DNA of 64,000 nucleotides from the NCBI GenBank assembly GCA_017442825.1, contig JAFRYZ010000044.1, positions 1 to 64,000 on the forward strand, written 5' to 3'. The translations under genes and the position numbers were made by a program. Positions 53,231 through 60,811 of this stretch are shown here, one piece after another (the first letter of the stretch is position 1; every line of letters begins with the position of its first letter). The notes below the pieces were generated by a model. It was given only the letters and a program-made list of their open reading frames with translations. It had not been told where the DNA came from and did no database searches. Source of the DNA: Prevotella sp. (GTDB taxonomy: Bacteria > Bacteroidota > Bacteroidia > Bacteroidales > Bacteroidaceae).

Positions 53231-54172
53231 TCAATATACCCTCAGCTGGTCGCCCACCTTGATTTGGTAGTCGGGCGTCAGGTCATTCTTCTTATACAAG
53301 TATTTCACGCGCATGCCATATTTCTGTGCGATAGTGTACATACTCTCACCCGGTTGCACGGTATGCGGACGCCGTTTGTACATCTTGTCCGCCTTCTTGC
53401 GTTTCTTCTTCAGGTAGATGATGTCGCCTTCGCTCAGCACGTCGTGCTTGTCACGCTCGTTATAGCGTGCCAGCTTGCGCCAGCTGATGCCCACCTCCTT
53501 GCCGATAGAGCGGAAGGAGTCGCCCTGACGAGCCACCAGATAGTAGTTCTTGTTGTTGATGTGGATGGGGTGCAACAGTCCTTCGTTCGTCTTAGTGGTA
53601 GTAGCCTTGCGCGGTTTCTTGGGGTCGCTATGTTGGGTGATGAACTTGTTGTACGACGTAGCATAGTCGAACTCGTAGAGCCGGTAAAGTTCGATGATAC
53701 CGATGAGCTTCTGTGCATACGTGGGACTGGTGGCATAGCCCGCCCTTTTCAGTCCGTAAGCCCACCCCTTGTAGTCCGTCTGTCCGAGGTTGAACAGGTG
53801 TTGGTAGCGCTTGCCTTCCTTAAGAAACTTGCTGTGGTCCTCATAGCTCTCCAGCACATGCGTATAAGCTCGGAAACACTCGCCGCTCTCGTCGTCGTCG
53901 TGATAGGTTTTCCGTCCCGTCCATCCGTGACATTTTATCCCGAAGTGGTTGTTGCCCTTTCGAGCCAGTTCGCTGCGTCCTGCCCCGCTCTCCAGCAGTC
54001 CCTGAGCCAGGGTGATGCTGGCAGGGATATGATACGACAGCATCTCGCGTATGGCAATGTCCTTGTATTGGTCTATATAGTCCTGATAGGCTTGGTTCCA
54101 TTTCATCTGCGCCGTTGCCGACAACTGGCAGAGCAGCACGCCTATCATGAGTAATATGGTTTTCCTTCGCAT
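53231..54172 (-). CDS. Glucosaminidase-LysM protein
   Basis: The 313-residue exported protein (signal MRRKTILLMIGVLLCQLSATAQ) contains an N-acetylglucosaminidase domain of the FlgJ/Auto type (ASITLAQGLLESGAGRSELARKGNNHFGIKCHGW, with the catalytic Glu in LLESGAG, and YATSPTYAQKLIGIIE), followed by two LysM peptidoglycan-binding motifs (YYLVARQGDSFRSIGKEVGI and HTVQPGESMYTIAQKYGM). It probably trims septal or lateral peptidoglycan. The ATG at 54172 precedes the signal peptide; the longer frame crosses its promoter. Confidence 0.92.
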   Translation of the reverse strand: MRRKTILLMIGVLLCQLSATAQMKWNQAYQDYIDQYKDIAIREMLSYHIPASITLAQGLLESGAGRSELARKGNNHFGIKCHGWTGRKTYHDDDESGECFRAYTHVLESYEDHSKFLKEGKRYQHLFNLGQTDYKGWAYGLKRAGYATSPTYAQKLIGIIELYRLYEFDYATSYNKFITQHSDPKKPRKATTTKTNEGLLHPIHINNKNYYLVARQGDSFRSIGKEVGISWRKLARYNERDKHDVLSEGDIIYLKKKRKKADKMYKRRPHTVQPGESMYTIAQKYGMRVKYLYKKNDLTPDYQIKVGDQLRVY

Positions 54173-54194
54173 GTTCTTTTCGTCTTTGATGCTG

Positions 54195-54254
54195 CAAAGG
54201 TAATAAAAAACTCCTGACTCCTGACTCTTAACTCCCAACTTTTAATTACCTTTG
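54195..54254. promoter_or_regulatory. Divergent promoters of the glucosaminidase gene and folK
   Basis: A minus-strand TACCTTTG lies at 54202-54195 and a plus-strand TACCTTTG at 54247-54254, with a repeat of CTGACTC words between. The folK ATG is only 5 bp past its -7 box, so its transcript is probably leaderless. Confidence 0.65.
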
Positions 54255-54259
54255 CATCC

Positions 54260-54637
54260 ATGAAGCATACAAAAGTCATTGTGGCACTCGGCTCCAACAC
54301 CCGGCAGGAAGAGCACATCGGCAAGGCAACAGAGCTGATGGCCCACCTGCTGGACGACTGCCAGACGACACCCTGCCTGTGGACACAACCCATCGGCATC
54401 GACTCCGACCGCTTCCTCAACACTCTCGCCACTGGCACTACCACGCTGACACAAGAGGCGTTGATGAAACAACTGAAACAACTGGAACAGCTGCTGGGCG
54501 ACAGCAGGGAACAACGCCGCAAGGGGATAGTCTTGATCGACATTGACCTGCTGCAATACGGCACCACCAAACTAAAAGAGGAAGATTGGGAAAGGCCCTA
54601 CATACGGGAGTTGGAGGAATTGATAATTCACAATTGA
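54260..54637 (+). CDS. folK: HPPK, folate biosynthesis
   Basis: FolK pyrophosphorylates 6-hydroxymethyl-dihydropterin. The 125-residue protein has VIVALGSNTRQEEHIGKA at the start and the HPPK signature RRKGIVLIDIDLLQYG near the end, with the catalytic Arg and Asp residues. It is shorter than most HPPKs (about 150). Its last residues and stop (ELIIHN) come from the start of a dispersed repeat, so the natural C-terminus has been replaced or trimmed. The core catalytic motifs are present. Confidence 0.9.
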   Translation: MKHTKVIVALGSNTRQEEHIGKATELMAHLLDDCQTTPCLWTQPIGIDSDRFLNTLATGTTTLTQEALMKQLKQLEQLLGDSREQRRKGIVLIDIDLLQYGTTKLKEEDWERPYIRELEELIIHN

Positions 54638-54774
54638 CAATTCTTGCGCCGCTTCGCTCAGCAAGCGCTGCACGATTAGATAATTCACAATTCATAATTA
54701 ATAATTCACAATTCATAATTCACAATTACAACACCCCCTTTAGGGGGCTGGGGGGCTTTCAATTCACAATATTC
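54619..54774. repeat. Dispersed repeat cluster between folK and the M64 gene
   Basis: AATTGATAATTCACAATTG, a GCGCCGCTTCGCTCAGC palindromic word, several AATTCACAATTCATAATT words, AACACCCCCTTTAGGGGGC, TGGGGGGCTTT and CAATTCACAATATT. It ends one base before the next start codon and provides the folK stop. Confidence 0.88.
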
Positions 54775-56049
54775 ATGAAAAAACCGATATTGATTTTTGC
54801 GTTACTTGCTGTTATTCAAGTAGTTGGCGCACAGACGTTCGACGATTATTTCGAAGACCGCACACTGCGCATCGACTACATTTTCTCCGGCAACAGTCGG
54901 GAACAACATATCGCCGTTGACCAGCTGAACGTATCGCCGCGCTGGTACGGCAAGCGGCAGCGGCTGGCAGATTTGCCCGTCGAAGGCAACGGACAGATCA
55001 CCGTCCGCAGCCATCGCAACGGCAACGTCATCTACCGCAACTCCTTCTCCTCACTCTTCCAGGAATGGCTGAGCGACGACGAGTCGAAGTCGTGCACCAA
55101 AGCCTTCGAGAACGTCTTTCTCGTACCCTTCCCGAAAGATACCGTCGATGTGACGATAGACTTGCGAAACAACCGCAGGGAGATTACTACCACGCTGACA
55201 CACACCGTTGCACCGAAAGACATCCTCATCCGACACATCGGCGAACATGACATCACACCCTTCGACGTCGTTCAACAAGCTGCCGACACGTCGCGCTGCA
55301 TCCATATCGCCTACATCGCTGAAGGCTATACCGAGAAGGAGATGAAGACCTTTCTCAACGATGTGAAGACAGCCAACAAAGCCATGTTTGCCCACGAACC
55401 GTTCAAATCGATGAAGAACCGCTTCCAGGTGGTCGCCGTCAAGGCACCGTCGAAGGAGAGCGGCACCTCCGAACCCTCCAAGGGCATCTGGAAGAACACC
55501 GCCCTGCACTCCCACTTCGACACCTTCTATATGGACCGCTACCTCACCACCCTGCACCTGAAGGCGCTGCACGACTGGCTGGCAGGCATCCCCTACGAAC
55601 ACATCATCGTCTTGGTGAACACCGACCAGTATGGCGGTGGCGGCATCCTCAACTCCTACAACCTGTCGATGACACACCACAAACTGTTCAAACCCGTCGT
55701 CGTGCATGAGTTCGGTCACTCCTTCGGAGGGCTCGGCGACGAGTATGCTTACGAACACGAAGCCATACCCATGTATCCGCACGACGTAGAACCGTGGGAA
55801 CCCAACATCACTACGCTTGCCGATTTTCACGGAAAGTGGGAACACATGATAGCACCGACGACACCCATTCCCACCCCACCGTCGGACAACCTGCAACAGA
55901 TTGGTGTCTATGAAGGTGCCGGCTACAGCATGAAGGGCGTCTATCGCGGAGCCCAGGACTGCCGCATGCGCAGCAACGTGCGCCCCGAATTTTGCGACGT
56001 CTGCCGCGAAGCCCTCACCCGATTGATAAAATTCTATACCGGAGAATAG
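54775..56049 (+). CDS. M64-type zinc peptidase
   Basis: The 424-residue protein has a signal peptide (MKKPILIFALLAVIQVVGAQ), an N-terminal beta domain (about residues 22-160) and a catalytic domain with VVVHEFGHSFGGLGDEYAYE, the HExxH-type motif HEFGH with the downstream metal ligand of the M64 (IgA peptidase) family. The text HIAYIAEGYTEKEMKTFLNDV and NTDQYGGGGILNSYNL is typical of this family. Secreted zinc peptidase of unknown substrate. The ATG directly follows an intergenic repeat; a longer frame is the repeat read in phase. Confidence 0.88.
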   Translation: MKKPILIFALLAVIQVVGAQTFDDYFEDRTLRIDYIFSGNSREQHIAVDQLNVSPRWYGKRQRLADLPVEGNGQITVRSHRNGNVIYRNSFSSLFQEWLSDDESKSCTKAFENVFLVPFPKDTVDVTIDLRNNRREITTTLTHTVAPKDILIRHIGEHDITPFDVVQQAADTSRCIHIAYIAEGYTEKEMKTFLNDVKTANKAMFAHEPFKSMKNRFQVVAVKAPSKESGTSEPSKGIWKNTALHSHFDTFYMDRYLTTLHLKALHDWLAGIPYEHIIVLVNTDQYGGGGILNSYNLSMTHHKLFKPVVVHEFGHSFGGLGDEYAYEHEAIPMYPHDVEPWEPNITTLADFHGKWEHMIAPTTPIPTPPSDNLQQIGVYEGAGYSMKGVYRGAQDCRMRSNVRPEFCDVCREALTRLIKFYTGE

Positions 56050-56116
56050 ATAGGAATACCTAGGACTTCCTAGGATTGCCTAGAATTGCCTAGGACCGCC
56101 TAGGACTTCCTAGGCC
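56050..56116. repeat. CCTAGGA-type 10-bp tandem repeat, about 7 units
   Basis: Units such as CCTAGGACTT, CCTAGGATTG and CCTAGAATTG fill the gap between the M64 gene and the TPR gene. The family also occurs at 45437-45472. Confidence 0.85.
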
Positions 56117-56138
56117 CTAAACAAAAAAAACACCGCCC

Positions 56139-56900
56139 ATGCCACGAGCCCTCTACACCCTGCTACTGACACTCTTCCTTGCGTTGCCCGTTTCTGCCCA
56201 GCAGAAGCATGCCGACACAGAGAAGTTGGGTATGGCGCTCGAATATTTTGCTTCCGGCAAGTATCACGAAGCGCTGCTGCTCTTCCAGCGACTCGACAAG
56301 ACCTACAAGCTGAATGCCCGTTTCCGGGCGTATATCGGCCTGTGCTATTATCACGAATGGGAATACGACAAGGCGTGCCAATACCTCGACGAACTGATTC
56401 CTCAGCTCTCAGCCCTTGCGCCCCATGAGCGCAGCGTCTATTACTATGCTGCTGCCGAGAGCCATTTCAACCTGCAGCAATACGAGGCGGCTATCCCCTA
56501 CTACGAGCAGGTGCTGGGCGTATGCTACGACCGCGAGAAAGGCGACGTGTTCTACCGGTTGGGGTTCTGCTATATGTTCACCGAACAATGGGCAAACGCG
56601 CGTGACAGCTTCCGCTCGTCAGAAAGCTATTACGTCAGCTTCCGCAACACGCCCGACGTGGAATCGCGGCTGGCACAACTGGCAAAAATGATTCTGGGAT
56701 GCGAGAAGCAGATGCCCGAAAGCGACTTGTACAAAGAGCCGCAAGACACCATCGTTTCAGACAGTCTTGCAAGGGACAGCCTTGCCATTGACAGCATCAG
56801 AAAGGACAGCCTTGCAAGGGACAGTGTCGCCAACGACAGTCTTACGCTCTCATATTGGCATCGACAAAGCTCAGCGGCATCAAGTCTTTCACGCTGTTGA
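56139..56900 (+). CDS. Exported TPR protein
   Basis: The 253-residue protein has a signal peptide (MPRALYTLLLTLFLALPVSAQ) and five to six TPR-like repeats (YFASGKYHEALLLFQRL, YYHEWEYDKACQYLDEL, HFNLQQYEAAIPYYEQVL). A low-complexity region made of DSLARDSLAIDS-type units (about residues 207-235) follows. The last 20 residues overlap the end of cdd on the opposite strand by 59 bp, so the C-terminal tail (SYWHRQSS...) is probably the product of a lost natural stop. The repeats suggest a scaffold role in the periplasm. Confidence 0.75.
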   Translation: MPRALYTLLLTLFLALPVSAQQKHADTEKLGMALEYFASGKYHEALLLFQRLDKTYKLNARFRAYIGLCYYHEWEYDKACQYLDELIPQLSALAPHERSVYYYAAAESHFNLQQYEAAIPYYEQVLGVCYDREKGDVFYRLGFCYMFTEQWANARDSFRSSESYYVSFRNTPDVESRLAQLAKMILGCEKQMPESDLYKEPQDTIVSDSLARDSLAIDSIRKDSLARDSVANDSLTLSYWHRQSSAASSLSRC

Positions 56901-57324
56901 TGACATAGACCCCTTCCGTTCCATAGAGCAAGATGCGTACGGGCTGCTTGTAGCGGTCTTCCATCTCCAGGATAACCTGTCGGCAGGCACCGCAAGGAGT
57001 CACGGGGTCTTTCAGCAATCCGTTCACGTTCTTGGCAGCTATCGCCAGCGCCACGATGGCTTGGTCGGGGCGTTGCGACTGCGCAGCGAAAATGGCACTG
57101 CGCTCGGCACACAAGCCCGAGGGGAAGGCGGCATTCTCTTGGTTGGCACCCATCACTTCCGTGCCGTCAGCCAGTCGCAGGGCAGCCCCTACGTTGAAAC
57201 GGCTGTAGGGTGCATACGAGTTGTTGGTTGCTTCGATAGCCGTCTGCACCAGACGACGGTCTTCCTCGCTGAGTTCTGCCAGAGAGCAGAACTGCATCTG
57301 AATGTGAATGTCTATGGTTTTCAT
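56842..57324 (-). CDS. cdd: Cytidine deaminase
   Basis: Cdd deaminates cytidine and deoxycytidine for salvage. The 160-residue protein has the zinc-binding motifs GLCAERSAIFAA (Cys-Ala-Glu) and PVTPCGACRQVI, and the substrate region YAPYSRFNVGAALRL. Length and motif spacing are those of the small tetrameric or dimeric enzyme. The ATG at 57324 (MKTIDIHIQMQF) is chosen because the upstream frame is repeat-derived. Its 3' end overlaps the convergent TPR gene by 59 bp. Confidence 0.93.
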   Translation of the reverse strand: MKTIDIHIQMQFCSLAELSEEDRRLVQTAIEATNNSYAPYSRFNVGAALRLADGTEVMGANQENAAFPSGLCAERSAIFAAQSQRPDQAIVALAIAAKNVNGLLKDPVTPCGACRQVILEMEDRYKQPVRILLYGTEGVYVINSVKDLMPLSFVDANMRA

Positions 57325-57329
57325 GGGGG

Positions 57330-57400
57330 CTAGGGTTCTAGGGGTTCCAAGTTCCAGGTTCCAGGTTTCAGGTTCCAGGTTTCTAGGTTTCAGGTTTTTC
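57330..57400. repeat. TTCCAGGTT-type degenerate tandem repeat
   Basis: Units around GGTTCCAGGTT and GGTTTCAGGTT fill the gap between cdd and the beta-helix lipoprotein gene and provide the last codons (EKPET) of the latter. Confidence 0.75.
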
Positions 57401-58858
57401 TTCTTTCTCAGGTTCTGGCGGCGGAGCCACATACTCATAGGCACCCATCGAGGGTTGTGCCGGTCGGGCTACGCCCAGCCGGTCTGTAGGAGTATCGGGC
57501 AATACCAATGCCGCCCCGATGGCTTTCGAGCCGGTGGCCAGTCTGAAGTCGTATATCAAGTTGTCGATGTCCATCAGCAGGAAGTTCTTCTCGCTGCCAC
57601 TCTCGTGGTCTTCCGGATCTTCATAGATGTTGTTCGTCATCCGTTCGTCGTCTTTTACTTCCGGTGTACGAATCAGACAATGGTCGAAGAGGAAGTGCTC
57701 CTCCACACCGTCGATGCTTGCCCTCACCAGCTCGTCGTCGTCATAACCGGTGATGATGCAGTTGCGCACCTCCAGCGACTCCAGCGGGTACGGCTGGTCG
57801 CCGTAGGTGTTGGTGAAGAACAGGGTCACGCCGCGTCTGGCATCGAAGGGATAGAACTGAGCCAGCGTGCAGTAGCGCAGACTGACCTTTCCGCCAATCA
57901 CGCAGAGGCAGTTTTCCAGCACGTTCGACAGCTGCGTGTTGTAGATGTCCACCACGTTGTGGTAGGTCAGCAGTCCGTAGCCCTGACAGTTGTGCACCAC
58001 CGAGTTGTAGAGTTTCAGCTTGGGGTGTTCCACCCCGCTCGAGTCGCATACGATGCCGTCGTAGGCACTGTGTATGTCGGTATAGTTCAGTTCGTTGTTG
58101 AACGATGTCTTGGTGAAGTGCACGCCCTGCCATTGTCCCGGCACGCGGTCGTAGGGCAGGTAGTCGAACATGTGGTCTATGCGGTCGCCTCTGAGCACGA
58201 CATTCTTCTCTGCCGTTCCCTGCGTCACCAGCCTGCCCGCCACGTTCAGAGCCGCATCCTGATGGAAGTAGAGCGTCGTGCCGGCAGCTATCGTCAGCGT
58301 AGCCCCCTCCTTCACCGTCATGCCGCCATAGATGACTATGGGTTTGGTGCTGGCTATGGTGCGGTCTTCGGCTATCTCCACGTCGTGCCAGATGTCCGCA
58401 TCCCATGAGAACGCCCTCAGGTTGATGCTCTGCTGCCTGCCGCTCTCCAGCGTAAACACCAGGTCGTCTTCCACCAGCGTGGGCACCTCCTTCTGGTTCA
58501 TCGCCGACGTCAGTTCCACGAACACCCGTATCGAGTCCTTGTTTCTCACCTCGATGTCGTTCACCTGATAGCCCGCCTCCTTGCCCAGATAGATGCCGTC
58601 CACGTTCACGCGGAAGCCCGTCTGGTTGCCGTTCTTCAGTCTCACGTTGGCACATCGTATGCCGTCGCCCGACTGGTTATACACCCATACGGTCTTCGTC
58701 ACCGTAGGCACCGTCGAGAACGTGGTATCCATTTTTATGGTATCGGCAGAGAACGTCAGCTCGTTCGTTGCCGACGTCGTAAACGAATCCTCCTCCGTAC
58801 AGGCAATCACCAGCACGGTCAGCACCGACAAGAAGATATAGACGATATGAGATTTCAT
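57383..58858 (-). CDS. Lipoprotein with right-handed beta-helix
   Basis: The 491-residue protein begins MKSHIVYIFLSVLTVLVIACTEED: a lipoprotein signal with Cys20 as the lipid site, then acidic residues. After an immunoglobulin-like region (about residues 40-130) comes a repetitive beta-helix (VIYGGMTVKEGATLTIAAGTTLYFHQDAALNVAGRLVTQG, and N-rich turns to about residue 400), as in pectin-lyase-like proteins. The C-terminus is Pro/Glu-rich and ends in an intergenic repeat. The substrate, if any, is not clear; many such surface lipoproteins bind glycans. Confidence 0.8.
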   Translation of the reverse strand: MKSHIVYIFLSVLTVLVIACTEEDSFTTSATNELTFSADTIKMDTTFSTVPTVTKTVWVYNQSGDGIRCANVRLKNGNQTGFRVNVDGIYLGKEAGYQVNDIEVRNKDSIRVFVELTSAMNQKEVPTLVEDDLVFTLESGRQQSINLRAFSWDADIWHDVEIAEDRTIASTKPIVIYGGMTVKEGATLTIAAGTTLYFHQDAALNVAGRLVTQGTAEKNVVLRGDRIDHMFDYLPYDRVPGQWQGVHFTKTSFNNELNYTDIHSAYDGIVCDSSGVEHPKLKLYNSVVHNCQGYGLLTYHNVVDIYNTQLSNVLENCLCVIGGKVSLRYCTLAQFYPFDARRGVTLFFTNTYGDQPYPLESLEVRNCIITGYDDDELVRASIDGVEEHFLFDHCLIRTPEVKDDERMTNNIYEDPEDHESGSEKNFLLMDIDNLIYDFRLATGSKAIGAALVLPDTPTDRLGVARPAQPSMGAYEYVAPPPEPEKEEKPET

Positions 58859-58914
58859 GCTTGGACACATCTGTTTCATCATGATAATAACGCAGAATTG
58901 TTTTTTTTATTGCA

Positions 58915-59484
58915 TCAGCGCATCGAGTACTCGCAGCCGCAATACTGCTGGTTGTAGAATCCGTACTCCTTCAGCAGCTGGTTTCTGCGGTCCGACAAGC
59001 CGCCCTTGCGCCAGTTCTGCGCCCAGAAGTGCGTCTCCGGCACCGCCTGCTCTGCCGCCAGTCCAGCCTCCGCAATCTGCTCGATGCTCTTCCATCGCGA
59101 CGATGCCAGCGTCGTCGTAAACCACACCAGTCCCAGCTCCCGCGCCTTGCGTGCCGTTGCCGCCAGCCGCATCTTGAAACAGCACAGGCACCGCCTGCCC
59201 CGTTCCGGTTCAGCCTCCATCCCCTCCGTCAGGCATCGCCACTCCTCGTGGTCGTAGTCGCCGTCAATCCACGTCAGCCCCAGACTCTCCGCGTGCCGCT
59301 TGCTCTCCTCCTTGCGAATCTCGTATTCCTCGCGCGGGTAGATGTTCGGATTGAAATAGAAGATGGTGGGCCGTATGCCGTTCGCCAGCATCCACTCCAC
59401 AATAGCCGACGAGCAGGGCGCGCAACAAGCATGCAGCAGCACCTCCGTCAGCCCCTCCGGCACCTCTATGGGATTCTTCTTCAT
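58915..59484 (-). CDS. queH: Epoxyqueuosine reductase QueH
   Basis: QueH reduces epoxyqueuosine in tRNA to queuosine, the last step of the pathway, replacing the cobalamin-dependent QueG. The 189-residue protein (MKKNPIEVP) has the diagnostic CC motifs (LHACCAPCSSA), RRCLCCFKMRLA and the C-terminal YCGCEYS, all cysteines of the Fe-S/metal site, and YFNPNIYPREEYEIRKEE. The ATG at 59484 is chosen because upstream codons are repeat-derived. It is 57 kb from queC in this window. Confidence 0.93.
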   Translation of the reverse strand: MKKNPIEVPEGLTEVLLHACCAPCSSAIVEWMLANGIRPTIFYFNPNIYPREEYEIRKEESKRHAESLGLTWIDGDYDHEEWRCLTEGMEAEPERGRRCLCCFKMRLAATARKARELGLVWFTTTLASSRWKSIEQIAEAGLAAEQAVPETHFWAQNWRKGGLSDRRNQLLKEYGFYNQQYCGCEYSMR

Positions 59485-59487
59485 ATT

Positions 59488-59675
59488 GAAAGCCCCCAAG
59501 CCCCCTAAAGGGGGTGTTGAAAAGCCCCCCAGCCCCCTAAAGGGGGGTGTTGTTATTAATTATGTTTCGAGCTTGCTCGCTTGCAGAGCGAAGCGGCGCA
59601 AGAATTATCAATTGTCTTTCGGCTTTGCCGCTCCTTCGAGCGTCAGCGAGTCTGGAGAATTGTCAATTAGCGCCG
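59488..59675. repeat. Dispersed repeat cluster between queH and the DUF5715 gene
   Basis: Two inverted copies of the GC hairpin part, AAGCCCCCAAGCCCCCTAA and AAAGCCCCCCAGCCCCCTA, each followed by GGGGGTGTTG, then GCTTGCTCGCTTGCAGAGCG and GAATTATCAATTG words. It is a composite of several repeat elements. Confidence 0.85.
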
Positions 59676-59688
59676 CTCCCGCCGCTTG

Positions 59689-60339
59689 TCACTTGTTGCT
59701 CATGATGTGGAAGCAATGCTGGTTGCGTTCGAAGATGACGCGGCACAGTCCATCGTCACGCAGTTCGCCCAGCACATAGCCGAGGATGTTTGCCATCAGT
59801 TCGTTGCTGACGGGGCGCCCCTCTGTGTCAAGGCGGTTGAAGCGTGTATAGGTGATGTCGAACGTGGTAGCATACATGTGGGCGGAGTTTTTCACGGCAT
59901 TGCCGTTGACGCGCTGCAGGCGTGCCACATCCTCACGGGTGCGCAGCATCGACGTGACGATGATGCGGTGCTTGCGGTACCCCTCCCGTTTCAGTTCCTT
60001 CTGAAACCGTTTGCCGATGGTTGTCAGCAGTTTCTTCGCTCCTTTGGCAAGATAGGGCATAGAATGCGGCATCGGGTCGAGCTTGTAGTAGGGTGAATCC
60101 TCGATGCGGTTCAGCCGCCGCATCTTGTGCCGAGCCTCGTCGCGGTTTGCCAACGGTTCAATACCTATCTGGCGCGCCTTCTTCAGCGTCATCGTGTTGT
60201 AGTCCTTATACTGGAATTCGCGCTGCACGTTCACTTGCGCAACGCCGAACGTCTGCCCTTCCCCATTGTTCCACGAACTGTGGCAGGCGGTCAGCAACAC
60301 CGTTACGGCAAGGCCCGGCAACCATCTTCTCATCCTCAT
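59689..60339 (-). CDS. DUF5715 lipoprotein
   Basis: The 216-residue protein has a lipoprotein signal (MRMRRWLPGLAVTVLLTACHSSW, lipid Cys at residue 19) and the DUF5715 domain: RKHRIIVTSMLRTREDVARLQRVNGNAVKNSAHMYATTFDITYTRF. The pattern of His-(x6)-Asp and a later His (NQHCFHI) resembles the metal-binding set of LAS/VanY-type peptidases, so a peptidoglycan-related role is plausible but unproved. A TACCTTTG box at 60365-60358 precedes it. Confidence 0.75.
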   Translation of the reverse strand: MRMRRWLPGLAVTVLLTACHSSWNNGEGQTFGVAQVNVQREFQYKDYNTMTLKKARQIGIEPLANRDEARHKMRRLNRIEDSPYYKLDPMPHSMPYLAKGAKKLLTTIGKRFQKELKREGYRKHRIIVTSMLRTREDVARLQRVNGNAVKNSAHMYATTFDITYTRFNRLDTEGRPVSNELMANILGYVLGELRDDGLCRVIFERNQHCFHIMSNK

Positions 60340-60409
60340 GCTTTTCAGATTTGCAGGCAAAGGTACGATTTTCCTGCTATTTCTTTGCGCTATTTTCCTT
60401 TTTTTACAT

Positions 60410-60417
60410 TACCTTTG
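60410..60417 (+). promoter_or_regulatory. -7 box of the riboswitch-btuB transcript
   Basis: TACCTTTG at 60410-60417 with a TTTG 22 bp upstream (60384-60387), slightly longer than consensus. Transcription would start just before the aptamer. Confidence 0.55.
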
Positions 60418-60444
60418 CAAAGAATTTTTACACCGACAGGAAGA

Positions 60445-60640
60445 TGGTTCACTTTTCCAGCGTGATTAAAAAGGGAATCGGGTGAAAATCCCGGACTGTC
60501 CCGCAGCAGTGAGCCGTCCCTTGATGGAGATGAACACACAGCCACTGGGTGAAAAGCTCCCCGTCACTACCCGTTAGCGAGGGGGAAAGGAACTTGGGAA
60601 GGCGTTCATCGACCGGACGGCAAAGTCTGAAGACCTGCCT
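60445..60640 (+). ncRNA. Cobalamin riboswitch
   Basis: Core parts in order: AAAAAGGGAATCGGGTGAAAA, TCCCGCAGCAGTGAGCC, GCCACTGGGTGAAAAG, a variable stem, GGGAAGGCG and AAGTCTGAAGACCTGCC. These match the B12 box and J3/4-J6/3 strands of the cobalamin aptamer. The receptor gene downstream is of the vitamin B12 type. Between aptamer and start codon (60812) lie a possible expression platform to about 60682 and a repeat insertion. Confidence 0.95.
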
Positions 60641-60681
60641 CTTCCCGATGCCCCTTGCGTTGCGAGTGACGACGACAAGCG

Positions 60682-60800
60682 GGATAATGGACAATGGATA
60701 ATGGACAATGGACAATTGACAATTGACAATTGATAATTGACAATTCACAATTACAACACCCCCTTTAGGGGGCTTGGGGGCTTTTAATTGACAATTATCT
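60682..60800. repeat. Dispersed repeat copy in the btuB leader
   Basis: GATAATGGACAATGGATAAT words, then AATTGACAATTGATAATTG, AACACCCCCTTTAGGGGGC, TTGGGGGCTTTTAATTGAC. It lies between the riboswitch and the btuB ATG. Confidence 0.88.
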
Positions 60801-60811
60801 TGAAGACGAAG

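Noticed and set aside
54586..54774. 63-residue extension of the M64 peptidase
   Set aside because: Made of the dispersed repeat read in phase; the signal peptide begins at 54775.
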